Source: Cyanobacteriota bacterium
GTDB taxonomy: Bacteria > Cyanobacteriota > Vampirovibrionia > Vampirovibrionales > Vampirovibrionaceae
DNA: 64,000 nucleotides
Reading direction: 5' to 3'
Assembly: GCA_019751815.1 (NCBI GenBank)
Contig: JAIEMW010000004.1
Span: 539,933-603,932, forward strand
Shown piece by piece: positions 21,093 to 29,754 of the stretch. The notes under the pieces were generated by a model, which made no database searches, was not told the DNA's origin, and saw only the letters and a list, made by a program, of their open reading frames with translations. Both the position numbers and the translations under genes were made by a program. Numbering within the stretch: position 1 is the stretch's first letter; every line of letters starts with the position of its first letter.

Positions 21093-23669
21093 TTATACCC
21101 GAGTGACTTGACCTAAACTGCCCTCAAAGAGGTAATTTTTCAATTGAGAAGCCACTTCAGCAGGGTTCACCTTGCGACGGGCCACGCCGGTTTCTATGGC
21201 AGAGCGGGCAACGGCCTCAGCCACAGCAGGGGCGACGCGTAAATCCAGTGAGCCCGGAATGATTTTAGATTGTTCGCGCTCAACATCCGTAATTAGAGCA
21301 GCAATCGCATCGGCAGCAGCAATTTTCATATCATCGTTGATGCATGAGGCTCTCACATCGAGGGCTCCACGGAAAATACCAGGGAAGGCAAGGGAATTAT
21401 TGACCTGATTGGGAAAGTCGCTTCGCCCTGTGGCCACCACTTTGGCACCAGCATCATAAGCCAGATCGGGCATAATTTCTGGCGTAGGGTTCGCCAGTGC
21501 AAAAATAATGGGGTCTCTCTGCATTTGACGAACCATGGCCTGATCCATCATGCCAGGCACGGAAAGACCTAAAAAGATATCAGCGCCGTGAATCACATCT
21601 TTTAGAGCTCCGCGAGCTTTTTCAAGATTCGTAATTTCTGCGATTTGGCTTTTGTAGCGGTTCATCCCTTCCGCGCGCCCTTTAAAAATGGCGCCTTTGG
21701 TATCACAGATAATGATATCCTGCATCCCGGCCTTCATTAATAGTTTGGAAACACTCAGGGCTGCAGCGCCTGCGCCATTAACGACCATACGGACATTGTG
21801 AATCGATTTATCCACAGATTTTAAGGCGTTAATAATGCCGGCAAGCACAACCACGGCTGTTCCATGTTGATCGTCATGGAATACGGGAATATCTAGCTCT
21901 TCGGTCAGGCGTTGCTCAATCTCAAAACAGTCTGGGGCAGCGATATCTTCCAGGTTAATCCCCCCAAACACGGGTGCAATCCGTTTGACCGTTTCAACAA
22001 TCTCATCAATTTCTTGCGTCCGTAAGCAAATAGGGAAGGCTTCTACACCACCAAAGGTTTTAAAGAGAACGGCTTTCCCTTCCATGACAGGAAGACCAGC
22101 GCCAGGTCCAATATTGCCGAGTCCCAGAACAGCACTTCCGTCTGTGACAATACCTACCAGGTTGTTTTTTAGGGTGAGATCATACACTTGAGAGGGATCT
22201 TTCTGGATCACCGCACAAGGATCTGCTGCGTGAGGGGCTGAATAGACCAAATCATAGATAAAATGGTCTCGAATCGGTAGATAGGCAGTGACCCCGATCA
22301 CGCCTTGATAGCGTTTATGCAGATCGAGCGACTCTTCCTCAATGCTTCTTGGTTCTACCCGGGACTCAGAAGGGGGAATCCAAGCGTTAACTCCCTCATA
22401 AACATAATTAAGCACCTTTTGCTCAATATCGGGCGGGGAGACGATGACTTGGGCCACCTCGGTCTCAATAGCAGCTTCAGCCACAGCTGCCGCAATTTTG
22501 GCGCTAATTCGGTAGTCGAGTGGTTTTGGCAAAATGGATTCGGGTGCCAGTTCTTGCTGGCTGACCAAGCCAGCAAAGGCCTCTGCTGCCCCTTTGAACA
22601 TCTGGAAATTGATATCCGTGGCTCTGACATCCAAGGCGCCTCGAAACACCCCTGGAAAGACCAAGGAAGAGTTGAGCTGATTGGGGAAATCGCTACGGCC
22701 TGTGGCAACCACAGCGGCGCCGGCTTCTCGCGCGACAGTGTAGGGGATTTCTGGTTCAGACAGAGCCAGAGCAAAAATAATCGGATCTTTGGCCATAGTG
22801 GCAATCATAGCTGGTGTCAGTGTCTTGCTTTTGGAGAGACCAATAAAGACATCGGCCCCGACAATTATCTCTTCCAGACTGCCTTTTTTATCATAAGGGT
22901 TGGTTTGCCTGGCCAGCTCAGATTTTATCCAGTTGAGCCCCCGTAAACGCCTGTAATAAAGAGCTCCTTCACGGTCACACACTTTCACATCGCCTACTCC
23001 CAGTTTCAGGAGGAATTTTGCAGTGGCAATGCCTCCGGCGCCAGCGCCGTTAATCACAACAGAAAGATTTTCCAGTTTTTTATCGACAATCTTAAGGGCA
23101 TTGATTAACGCTGCGTAAACGGCTACAGCCGTCCCTTGCTGGTCGGTATGGAATAAAGGCAGTGAAATCGCGCGTTTCAGTTTTTCTTCAATCGCAAAAC
23201 AGTTGGGAGACGATATATCTTCGAGATGAAAGCCGCCAAAAGTGGGGGATAAGTATCGTACAACTTCGACAAACTCATCATCATCCTGGGTGTCAATGGC
23301 AATGGGGAAGGCGTCAATACCTGCAAAGGTTTTATGAAAGACACTTTTGGCTTCTAACATGGGAATCGATGCCAGTGGGCCCGTGTTGCCCAGTCCATAA
23401 ACGCTGGATCCGTTGGTGACAATGGCAACAGTGTTCCCGCGCATCGTATAGTCAAAAGAATGCAGCGGATTTTTCGCAATCTCTAAGCACGGCTTTGCGA
23501 CCCCAGGCGTATAGACCAGGCTGAGTGTGGCTGTGTCTCGAATCGGCACTTTGGGCTGAATTCCAATCAGTCCGCGGTATTTCCGCCGGTAATGGAGCCC
23601 ATCTGGGCTCTCTTCGTGCGACGGTTTGGCAGTCTCATCTTCCGTATTCTTTGACATGTTGTTTGGCAT
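21093..23669 (-). CDS. Tandem double malic enzyme (two malic-enzyme units in one chain)
   Basis: 858 residues from the ATG at 23669 (an upstream in-frame TTG would add 27). It holds two complete copies of a bacterial malic enzyme, ~22-430 and ~448-850; the usual length is one copy of about 400. Malic enzyme oxidatively decarboxylates malate to pyruvate with NAD(P)+. Unit 1 keeps YTPGVA (Tyr53), Lys108 and Glu150-Asp151. It has FHTDQQGTA where FHDDQHGTA is usual, and LSEPE where ANPxPE is usual. Unit 2 keeps Lys532, Glu574-Asp575, FHDDQHGTA and ANPTPE, but has YSAPHA instead of YTPGVA. Both have glycine-rich nucleotide loops (GAGAGG, GAGAAA). One unit may be regulatory, or a composite site may form. 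It is divergent from leuB and 4 bp before ribD. Confidence 0.93.
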   Translation of the reverse strand: MPNNMSKNTEDETAKPSHEESPDGLHYRRKYRGLIGIQPKVPIRDTATLSLVYTPGVAKPCLEIAKNPLHSFDYTMRGNTVAIVTNGSSVYGLGNTGPLASIPMLEAKSVFHKTFAGIDAFPIAIDTQDDDEFVEVVRYLSPTFGGFHLEDISSPNCFAIEEKLKRAISLPLFHTDQQGTAVAVYAALINALKIVDKKLENLSVVINGAGAGGIATAKFLLKLGVGDVKVCDREGALYYRRLRGLNWIKSELARQTNPYDKKGSLEEIIVGADVFIGLSKSKTLTPAMIATMAKDPIIFALALSEPEIPYTVAREAGAAVVATGRSDFPNQLNSSLVFPGVFRGALDVRATDINFQMFKGAAEAFAGLVSQQELAPESILPKPLDYRISAKIAAAVAEAAIETEVAQVIVSPPDIEQKVLNYVYEGVNAWIPPSESRVEPRSIEEESLDLHKRYQGVIGVTAYLPIRDHFIYDLVYSAPHAADPCAVIQKDPSQVYDLTLKNNLVGIVTDGSAVLGLGNIGPGAGLPVMEGKAVLFKTFGGVEAFPICLRTQEIDEIVETVKRIAPVFGGINLEDIAAPDCFEIEQRLTEELDIPVFHDDQHGTAVVVLAGIINALKSVDKSIHNVRMVVNGAGAAALSVSKLLMKAGMQDIIICDTKGAIFKGRAEGMNRYKSQIAEITNLEKARGALKDVIHGADIFLGLSVPGMMDQAMVRQMQRDPIIFALANPTPEIMPDLAYDAGAKVVATGRSDFPNQVNNSLAFPGIFRGALDVRASCINDDMKIAAADAIAALITDVEREQSKIIPGSLDLRVAPAVAEAVARSAIETGVARRKVNPAEVASQLKNYLFEGSLGQVTRV

Positions 23670-23752
23670 AATGTTTAGGGTAGCCAAAGCCAACCCCGCT
23701 GGCAATTGCTTTCTTTTTGAACGTGAATCAGATTGCTTGGACGCTGACAATT

Positions 23753-23780
23753 TTGGCGCATTTTATTTTTGTGCTCTAAT
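23753..23780 (+). promoter_or_regulatory. Candidate promoter for leuB
   Basis: TTGGCG (23753-23758) and TCTAAT (23775-23780) with a 16-bp AT-rich spacer, ending 44 bp before the leuB ATG in the divergent gap with the malic-enzyme gene. Confidence 0.4.
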
Positions 23781-23823
23781 GACCTGTATACCCCCCTGTT
23801 TGACTGATGGAGACCCCTGCACG

Positions 23824-24927
23824 ATGACCACTCATAATGTTCTCGTTTTACCTGGTGATGGGATTGGCCCTGAAATCGTGGATCAGGGTATCAAAGTGCT
23901 GAAAGCCTTTGAGCAAAAGTTGGACGTGCGCTTTCATTTGGAATATGCGCCCATTGGTGGTGCTGGGATTGAAAGCGATGGGGTGCCCCTGCCGCAAAAT
24001 ACCATGAAACTGGCCCAAGAAATGAAAGTGGTCTATCTCGGCGCCGTTGGGGATTACAAATACGATACCTTAGACCCCGCCATTCGCCCTGAGCAAGGTC
24101 TATTACAAATTCGCAAAGCACTCGGGCTTTACGCCAACCTGCGTCCCGTCAAAGCCTACCGTTGCCTCTTGCACGCTTCGACCTTAAAGCCAGAAGTGGT
24201 AGACGGCATTGATATGATGGTCGTTCGTGAATTAACGGGGGGCTTGTATTTTGGCCAACCCAAAAAACGAGAGGCTAAGCGCGCCCTGGATACGATGACC
24301 TACGAAGATTTTGAAATCGAGCGCATTGCCCGTCAAGCCTTTGAAATTGCCAGAAAACGCCGTAAGCAGGTCTGTTCTGTGGATAAGGCCAATGTGCTGT
24401 CCACTTCTCAATTCTGGCGTGATATTGTCGAAACCGTCGCTAAAGACTATCCTGATGTGGCCTTAAGTCATATGTATGTCGATAATGCGGCGATGCAGTT
24501 GGTCAGAAACCCCAAGCAATTTGACGTGCTGCTGACTGAAAATACCTTTGGGGATATTTTATCCGATGAGGCCTCGATGTTGACCGGTTCTCTGGGGATG
24601 CTCGCCAGTGCTAGCTTGGGAGATGATCGCTATGCGATGTATGAGCCGTCTCATGGTTCCGCGCCCAAATACGCAGGGCTGGATAAGGTGAATCCTATTG
24701 CTACTATCATTTCCTTACAGCTGATGCTGGCCTACTCCTTTGGCTATGCGGAAGAAGCACAGTTGATCGAAACCGCGATTAATCAGGTACTAGAAGCGGG
24801 TTACCGGACCTATGATATTGCCGATACCGGATCCACGGTGATTGGTACCTCTGAAATGGGTGACCGCATTGCAAAGGCTTTATTAGCGCTTCCCAGTGCT
24901 CACTCCAATAAGATCGCTTCCGCTTAA
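23824..24927 (+). CDS. leuB: 3-isopropylmalate dehydrogenase
   Basis: 367-residue LeuB, oxidising and decarboxylating 3-isopropylmalate in leucine synthesis. Motifs include LPGDGIGPEIV at the N-terminus, VRELTGGLYFG, the Tyr/Lys/Asp active-site set around MYVDNAAMQL and DILSDEASMLTGSLGMLASASLG, and the NAD-specifying YEPSHGSAPKYAG. I chose the ATG at 23824, preceded by GGAGA and fitting the family N-terminus; the frame is open further upstream but that part is not LeuB-like. leuA, leuC and leuD are not adjacent. The 3' end overlaps the next minus-strand gene by 4 bp. Confidence 0.96.
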   Translation: MTTHNVLVLPGDGIGPEIVDQGIKVLKAFEQKLDVRFHLEYAPIGGAGIESDGVPLPQNTMKLAQEMKVVYLGAVGDYKYDTLDPAIRPEQGLLQIRKALGLYANLRPVKAYRCLLHASTLKPEVVDGIDMMVVRELTGGLYFGQPKKREAKRALDTMTYEDFEIERIARQAFEIARKRRKQVCSVDKANVLSTSQFWRDIVETVAKDYPDVALSHMYVDNAAMQLVRNPKQFDVLLTENTFGDILSDEASMLTGSLGMLASASLGDDRYAMYEPSHGSAPKYAGLDKVNPIATIISLQLMLAYSFGYAEEAQLIETAINQVLEAGYRTYDIADTGSTVIGTSEMGDRIAKALLALPSAHSNKIASA

Positions 24928-25907
24928 TTCGTCTTACTGCGGATATGGATTCGCCGGAGAATGTCTTCTGCGGGGAAAGCTTCCCCCTTTTTTTCTGCGG
25001 CCTTTTGTCGCGCAGTAATGTCGGCTTCAATATGCTGCAGCGACCCATTAATGAATTCCATGCGCTCATTCACACTGGCAACTTGCGCCGGCGTATGGGG
25101 GGTTTCTTTTTCCAGTAATGCCTTTGCCTGGACAACTCGTAGCTTGGCCTCTTCTGGATACCCCAATGCGGTTTGAGCCATCCCCAAATGAAACAGGATA
25201 TCGATCTGTAAAGTAGGCTCTGGCTCCAATGCCAGACGAGCAGTGCGTTCATGTTTTAGGGCAATCATAAACTCTCGTTCCGCACGTTGAAGCAGGTTTA
25301 GTCGGGCGGCTTCTGGTTGACCTAAGTCGGATTGCTGAAGGAAGGCCATTCCGTATTGGAAGTGGCATTGAGAGAGTTCGCCTGGCTCCACGTCGGTCTG
25401 TTTTTCCAGTGCTGAAAAACGCCGTTCTAGCAGTTGTAAGGCTCTATTGAGTGATTTTCTGACCTGATCAGGGCTCTCCATGCCAACCGCATGCCGCTCA
25501 TTGAGATAGATATGGATGAGGCTTCGGTAGACGTCTTGAATATTGTCCACCACGTCCTCGGAGATCGGTGTTTGGGCTGCTGTTTTTTGGTCAAATTGGC
25601 GAACAACGGCTTCTAATGAGGGCAGTGCTTGGGCAAATTTTGCACTGGCGTAAGCCATCATGCCCGTGTTCATCAGGGGATCCTCATAGATAGGTTCATC
25701 ATCACCACCGGATAAAAATCCTTCCCCAGAAGAACCGCTATTATCAAAGCCAGATCGACTCCCAAAGCGAAGCATTAAGGTGTCCTGATGGGCAAGAGGC
25801 GCTGCAAGACCTGCTGTAAGACCATTTATTTTGGGACTGGAGCGCTTTAAGCCAAACGAAAGCTGCTTGAGCTTGATATTATTCTGAAATGCGGTGAGAG
25901 AAAGCAT
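24924..25907 (-). CDS. Hypothetical protein with helical repeat region
   Basis: 327 residues from the ATG at 25907 (in-frame TTG at 25958 possible). I do not recognise a named family. After a ~25-residue N-terminal segment containing LSFGLK and a Gly/Ser/Asp-rich linker (SGSSGEGFLSGGDDE), residues ~80-310 are helical. They contain TPR-like pieces (HFQYGMAFLQQSDLG, ILFHLGMAQTALGYPEEAKLRVVQAKALL). There is no signal peptide or membrane helix. The N-terminal motif is similar to that of the next gene and of the 53.4-kb gene. Confidence 0.75.
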   Translation of the reverse strand: MLSLTAFQNNIKLKQLSFGLKRSSPKINGLTAGLAAPLAHQDTLMLRFGSRSGFDNSGSSGEGFLSGGDDEPIYEDPLMNTGMMAYASAKFAQALPSLEAVVRQFDQKTAAQTPISEDVVDNIQDVYRSLIHIYLNERHAVGMESPDQVRKSLNRALQLLERRFSALEKQTDVEPGELSQCHFQYGMAFLQQSDLGQPEAARLNLLQRAEREFMIALKHERTARLALEPEPTLQIDILFHLGMAQTALGYPEEAKLRVVQAKALLEKETPHTPAQVASVNERMEFINGSLQHIEADITARQKAAEKKGEAFPAEDILRRIHIRSKTN

Positions 25908-25974
25908 TGAAACGGTCACTCTATTGAAACATACACTCTTGCACACACTCTGGGGCAACAGATTGACCCCAAAA

Positions 25975-26003
25975 ATTGGCCTAAAAAACAGGCTTTAGGC
26001 AAT
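25975..26003 (-). promoter_or_regulatory. Hairpin upstream of the 24.9-kb gene
   Basis: ATTGGCCTAAA / TTTAGGCAAT inverted repeat with one bulged base and an 8-nt loop. On the minus strand a TTTTT run follows, giving a terminator- or attenuator-like shape in the leader of the hypothetical gene. A second perfect stem, CTTGCGG / CCGCAAG, lies nearby at 26061-26081 without a T-run. Confidence 0.35.
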
Positions 26004-26096
26004 CATAAAACCATAAAAAATGAAGGCTGTGAAAAATTGCCTTGTTTTTCCCGCTCATGACTTGCGGACAATTGCCGCAAGCAATTTCTTCATGTT

Positions 26097-26125
26097 TTGG
26101 GTTTAATACAAACTGTGAGTATAAA
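26097..26125 (+). promoter_or_regulatory. Candidate promoter for the 26.2-kb gene
   Basis: TTGGGT (26097-26102), 17-bp spacer, TATAAA (26120-26125), about 75 bp upstream of the ATG at 26200. Confidence 0.5.
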
Positions 26126-26199
26126 AAAAGTGTGTGTTTCATCTGTGGATTCATTTATGTGTGGAGTCCTCGTTCAATAACCAGTGGAGTATGTGTTCT

Positions 26200-26664
26200 A
26201 TGAAAATTCAACCGGTGAAAATTCAAACGCGGCTTTTGTCGCCTCAATTTGGGGCGTTTTCTGCTGCCCAAAAACAAGCCCTTTCGGCCGTGATGGCCAG
26301 CACCGATGAGCTACTGACGCTGATCGCCAAGGCGTCTCAAGCATCAGAAAAGCCTGATTCCCCAGAAGAACAGGCCAACACAAGCAGCGGAGAAGTTACC
26401 CGCGGCTGGTCTGAAACCTTGACCCGACTCGACCACGAATTGGGTTCCCGTCTCTTTGGGATGGACCCCGAGGCCGGGGTGCTGACAGGCTTGCTAAAAA
26501 CAATCCAAGCGATGCCGGCCTATATCCCCAGTGCCAACACCTTTGATAAGCTCTTGCAGCGGGTGAAGGAGACAGTGGGGCGAAAAAAAGGCGGTAACAA
26601 TGGCTATGTGGATCCCCAGTTTAAGCAATTGACAGAGACCATTACCCAGATTGCCCAAGCCTAA
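26200..26664 (+). CDS. Hypothetical protein
   Basis: 154 residues from the ATG at 26200, chosen because GGAG lies ten bases upstream and the protein then begins MKIQPVKIQTRLLSPQFGAF. No known domain is recognisable. The body is mostly helical, Ala/Ser/Thr-rich and without signal peptide or membrane segment, ending with a basic RKKGGNNG loop and a short amphipathic helix. The N-terminal basic-hydrophobic segment with QFGAF recalls LSFGLK in the divergent neighbour. Confidence 0.7.
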   Translation: MKIQPVKIQTRLLSPQFGAFSAAQKQALSAVMASTDELLTLIAKASQASEKPDSPEEQANTSSGEVTRGWSETLTRLDHELGSRLFGMDPEAGVLTGLLKTIQAMPAYIPSANTFDKLLQRVKETVGRKKGGNNGYVDPQFKQLTETITQIAQA

Positions 26665-26692
26665 TCCAGTTATTTTTGACTTTTTGGCAATT

Positions 26693-26720
26693 TTTACCCA
26701 GGCTGCTTTTTTGTTAGACT
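26693..26720 (+). promoter_or_regulatory. Candidate promoter for ndk
   Basis: TTTACC (26693-26698) and TAGACT (26715-26720) with a 16-bp spacer, 40 bp before the ndk ATG. A weak-to-moderate match. Confidence 0.3.
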
Positions 26721-26760
26721 GCAGAAATGCAGAAGTAATGTAAGCAGGAGTCTATTGCTG

Positions 26761-27252
26761 ATGGAACGTACCTTTATTGCCCTAAAACCCGATGCCGTCC
26801 AGCGCGGCTTTATCGGAGAGATTATCGCCCGCTTTGAGCGCAAAGGCTTTAAGCTGATTGGCCTGAAGTTGATGCATGTGAGCAAGGCCCAGGCCGAAGA
26901 GCATTACGGTGAGCACCGTGAAAAACCCTTCTTTGGTGGGCTGGTCAGCTTTATCACCAGTGCCCCGATTGTGGCAATGGCCTGGGAAGGCAACAATGTG
27001 GTGGAATCGGCCCGCAAAATGATGGGCGCCACCAACCCGAAGGAATCCGCACCAGGCACCATCCGGGGTGATTTCGCCGTGGATCTCGGCCGTAATATTA
27101 TCCATGGCTCAGACAGTGTGGCCAGTGCAGAGCGCGAACTGGCTATCTTCTTTGCCCCCAACGAACTGTTGGCTGGTTGGGACCGGACGACTGAAGGCTG
27201 GGTCTACGAAAAGCCAGAAGCCGCCAAAACCCCTGCTGCCTGCGGCGTCTAA
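26761..27252 (+). CDS. ndk: Nucleoside diphosphate kinase
   Basis: 163-residue NDK, balancing nucleoside triphosphate pools. It begins [16 protein letters not shown] and has the catalytic phospho-His in NIIHGSDS (residue ~118), plus the [13 protein letters not shown] nucleotide segment ([12 protein letters not shown]). I use the ATG at 26761, not the in-frame TTG six bases earlier. The C-terminus is about ten residues longer than usual ([12 protein letters not shown]). Confidence 0.97.
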   Translation: MERTFIALKPDAVQRGFIGEIIARFERKGFKLIGLKLMHVSKAQAEEHYGEHREKPFFGGLVSFITSAPIVAMAWEGNNVVESARKMMGATNPKESAPGTIRGDFAVDLGRNIIHGSDSVASAERELAIFFAPNELLAGWDRTTEGWVYEKPEAAKTPAACGV

Positions 27253-27271
27253 TTAAATACAGTCAGTAAGC

Positions 27272-28000
27272 TTAAAAAGCCTGTACCTGCTCCAAAAACC
27301 GGACGGTGTGCGGGCTTTTTGGTTGTTGAAAAATACTTTCGGGCGTCCCGTCTTCCTCAATCTGCCCCTGGTACATAAATAGGAGTCTGTCGGCGACCCT
27401 TCGAGCAAAGCCCAGCTCGTGCGTCACAATCAACAGGGTCATCCCTTGCTCACTGACATCTTGAATCACCGAAAACACCTCGTGTGTCATCAGCGGATCC
27501 AGCGCGCTGGTGGGCTCATCAAGTAGCATTAAAACCGGCTCCATGGCAAGGCTTCTGGCAATCGCCACCCGCTGTTGCTGCCCCCCGGAGAGTTGCGCCG
27601 GGTAGCTTGACGCCTTTTCCCAAATACCGACCCGATCGAGCAGGCGTTTGGCTCTGTCGATCGCTTCGTACTTGGGAACTTTTTTGACGCGAATTGGCCC
27701 TAAAATCACGTTTTCTAAAACTGTCAGGTGCGGAAAAAGATTAAATTGCTGGAAGACAATGCCAATATTGGCCCGAACCGCATTCATATTGACTCCAGGG
27801 GCGTGAATGTCTGTTTGATTGACCCGAATAACCCCACTGTCGATCGATTCCAGCCCGTTTAAACACCGAAGCAGTGTACTTTTTCCGCAGCCGGACGGTC
27901 CGATGAGTGCCACTGTTTGCCCTTCAGGGACCTGTAAATCTACGGAGTTGAGAACCAGGCCGCTATCAAAGCGTTTGGTGACTTTCTGGCAGTCAATCAC
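27272..28000 (-). CDS. Amino-acid-type ABC transporter ATPase (orphan)
   Basis: 242-residue ABC ATPase closest to the GlnQ/HisP polar amino acid group. Walker A is GPSGCGKST, the Q-loop lies in VFQQFNLFPHLTV, the signature is LSGGQQQR, Walker B is MLLLDEPTSALDP, and the switch His is in VTHELGFAR. It starts with GTG overlapping the stop of the upstream TPR gene (GTGA). No permease or binding protein is adjacent, so its membrane partner is unknown. It ends 19 bp from convergent ndk. Confidence 0.93.
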   Translation of the reverse strand: MIDCQKVTKRFDSGLVLNSVDLQVPEGQTVALIGPSGCGKSTLLRCLNGLESIDSGVIRVNQTDIHAPGVNMNAVRANIGIVFQQFNLFPHLTVLENVILGPIRVKKVPKYEAIDRAKRLLDRVGIWEKASSYPAQLSGGQQQRVAIARSLAMEPVLMLLDEPTSALDPLMTHEVFSVIQDVSEQGMTLLIVTHELGFARRVADRLLFMYQGQIEEDGTPESIFQQPKSPHTVRFLEQVQAF

Positions 28001-29556
28001 CCTGAAGACACTCGCAACAACGCTGCCTGGATATCTCGCCGCTTTGGAGAAAGTGCTTTTCCTCGTAAAAAGGCCTGTTTGGCCAGTTGCGTTTTTCCTT
28101 GAAACTCGTAGGCCATCCCTTGGAGATACCAGGCATGGGCGTCTTTGGGGGCTAATTGAGTGGCCTTTTTCAGCGTGGTTACCGCTTCATCATAGCGGCC
28201 AAGATCAAACAGACGGGCGCCTTTTACCCGGTAAAAATCGGCGCGGGATTGCGTGCAGCTGGGAGCAAAAGTTTCCAGTTGCTGGAGAGTATCCAGTGCC
28301 AATGCTTTGTCTGGGGTTTGTTGTGCCAAAGTGAGAAGGCGTTGGCTATACTGAGATTGCTTGTCGGCGTCTTCCGATTTTTCTAGGGCCTGAAAATAGC
28401 ATTTGACTGTGTTGCTCCCTTGGGCGCTGAGTCGGTAGATTTCTGCCTTGGCGGCATACAGGGCAGAGGCTGTTGGGTTGACTTCAATGGCTTTGGACAG
28501 TGCACTGAGCGCGGTCGGCCAGTCTTTGATTTTGTAGGCACTTAAGGCCTTATTCACCCATGTAGAAACGCCTGCTTGGGTTTCTTCCTGAAAACTGAGT
28601 GCATTGTAGGCGACAGGTCCCTTGCCCGAGGAGAGGTCGATATAGGTAGTGTGCGGTGTGGCCTCAGACACGGTTCCCGGGGCTGTATTGCCGTTGATAA
28701 CTGAATAAGCAAGGCCGTTATTGTTATCTTGAACAGGCTGATTTTGCATAGGCTGATTTTGAGTTAGCCGTAAGTCGGGGGCTTCTTCAGACACTGTGTT
28801 ATCTTTGACGGCGTTATTGGCAGGTATCGTTTCGGTGGGAATGTTTTCGGCCTGGCCAAAATTTAAGATCATCCCGCCGCCCGGGGAATTCTTCGCCGCT
28901 TGGCTTAAGAAAGCCAAGGGGTTGAGGTCTGTATTCGTGTTTGAGGGAGGGTTTTTTTGAGTGATCGCGGGCTTAGCCTGACGGACTTGATTCTTCGGGC
29001 TGACGAGACGCGGCAAGCTTTGTGGGTCTTCTGCTTGGGCCAGAAAATTGAGTAGGACCTCTGTGGAAATTGTATCCGAAGGAAGATTTTCAAGCGGTCG
29101 GTTTTCTGCTGAAATCACCGTTGCTTGTGGGTCAGAACTGATCGCGATACCGCCTTGGATTTGTAAAAGCCGGCGTCCCAGATTGGGGCCTTCTAAAATT
29201 ACGGTTTCATCCGGGGTGTTGGGATCTTGAGAAACCCGAGCACTCAGGATAATCGGGGAATTTTTTTGTGCAGGACTATCACAAAATATGCCTGGGTTGA
29301 TTTGCCGTGATGCATCCACCAGACTGTCCACTATCCGGGCGTTTTCCAGGCGAATGGCCACCTGGTTTTCGTTCAGGTTGATCAGCTCGTAACGAAAGGG
29401 GAGATCGGACTGAAAGGCAATATTAACTGAACCGTCAGGGACTTCCTCGACATGAATCCCGCTAATTCCCGCAAATGGGGCGGCAAAGGCGGCGAGAAAG
29501 CTTTGAAATACACAGGCCGTCAACAGGGCACGTGATAAATGTCTAAACTTTTTCAT
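27997..29556 (-). CDS. Secreted protein with AMIN-like N-terminus and C-terminal TPRs
   Basis: 519 residues. A Sec signal peptide (MKKFRHLSRALLTACVFQSFLAAFAAP) is followed by ~90 residues of beta-rich sequence (NIAFQSDLPFRYEL, QVAIRLENARIV). This resembles AMIN domains that bind peptidoglycan or envelope structures. Then come a Pro/Asn/Gln-rich disordered region (~170-330) and about four tetratricopeptide repeats (~345-515, e.g. AWYLQGMAYEFQGKTQLAKQAF). It probably acts as a periplasmic scaffold. The GTGA coupling to the ABC ATPase suggests a shared process. The AMIN label is tentative. Confidence 0.8.
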   Translation of the reverse strand: MKKFRHLSRALLTACVFQSFLAAFAAPFAGISGIHVEEVPDGSVNIAFQSDLPFRYELINLNENQVAIRLENARIVDSLVDASRQINPGIFCDSPAQKNSPIILSARVSQDPNTPDETVILEGPNLGRRLLQIQGGIAISSDPQATVISAENRPLENLPSDTISTEVLLNFLAQAEDPQSLPRLVSPKNQVRQAKPAITQKNPPSNTNTDLNPLAFLSQAAKNSPGGGMILNFGQAENIPTETIPANNAVKDNTVSEEAPDLRLTQNQPMQNQPVQDNNNGLAYSVINGNTAPGTVSEATPHTTYIDLSSGKGPVAYNALSFQEETQAGVSTWVNKALSAYKIKDWPTALSALSKAIEVNPTASALYAAKAEIYRLSAQGSNTVKCYFQALEKSEDADKQSQYSQRLLTLAQQTPDKALALDTLQQLETFAPSCTQSRADFYRVKGARLFDLGRYDEAVTTLKKATQLAPKDAHAWYLQGMAYEFQGKTQLAKQAFLRGKALSPKRRDIQAALLRVSSG

Positions 29557-29754
29557 GGCGGTCTTTTCTGGTCGCTAATTCTGGCAGGCAATTTGGCGCC
29601 GATAGTTTTGTTACTACCATTATTATAGTCGACAATAAAAAGTCGTTTTTCGCATTACGTGGTTTTTCGCATTGAAGCGCCGTGTCCCTTTGGATGATAA
29701 TCAGGGCTTGAGGAACTCGGCACTTTAGAAATTAAGCACCAGAAAGCCAATCCT

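Noticed and set aside
23626..23823. N-terminal extension of leuB in the open frame
   Set aside because: The extension has no LeuB similarity, overlaps the divergent malic-enzyme start, and the ATG at 23824 has a ribosome site and the family N-terminus.
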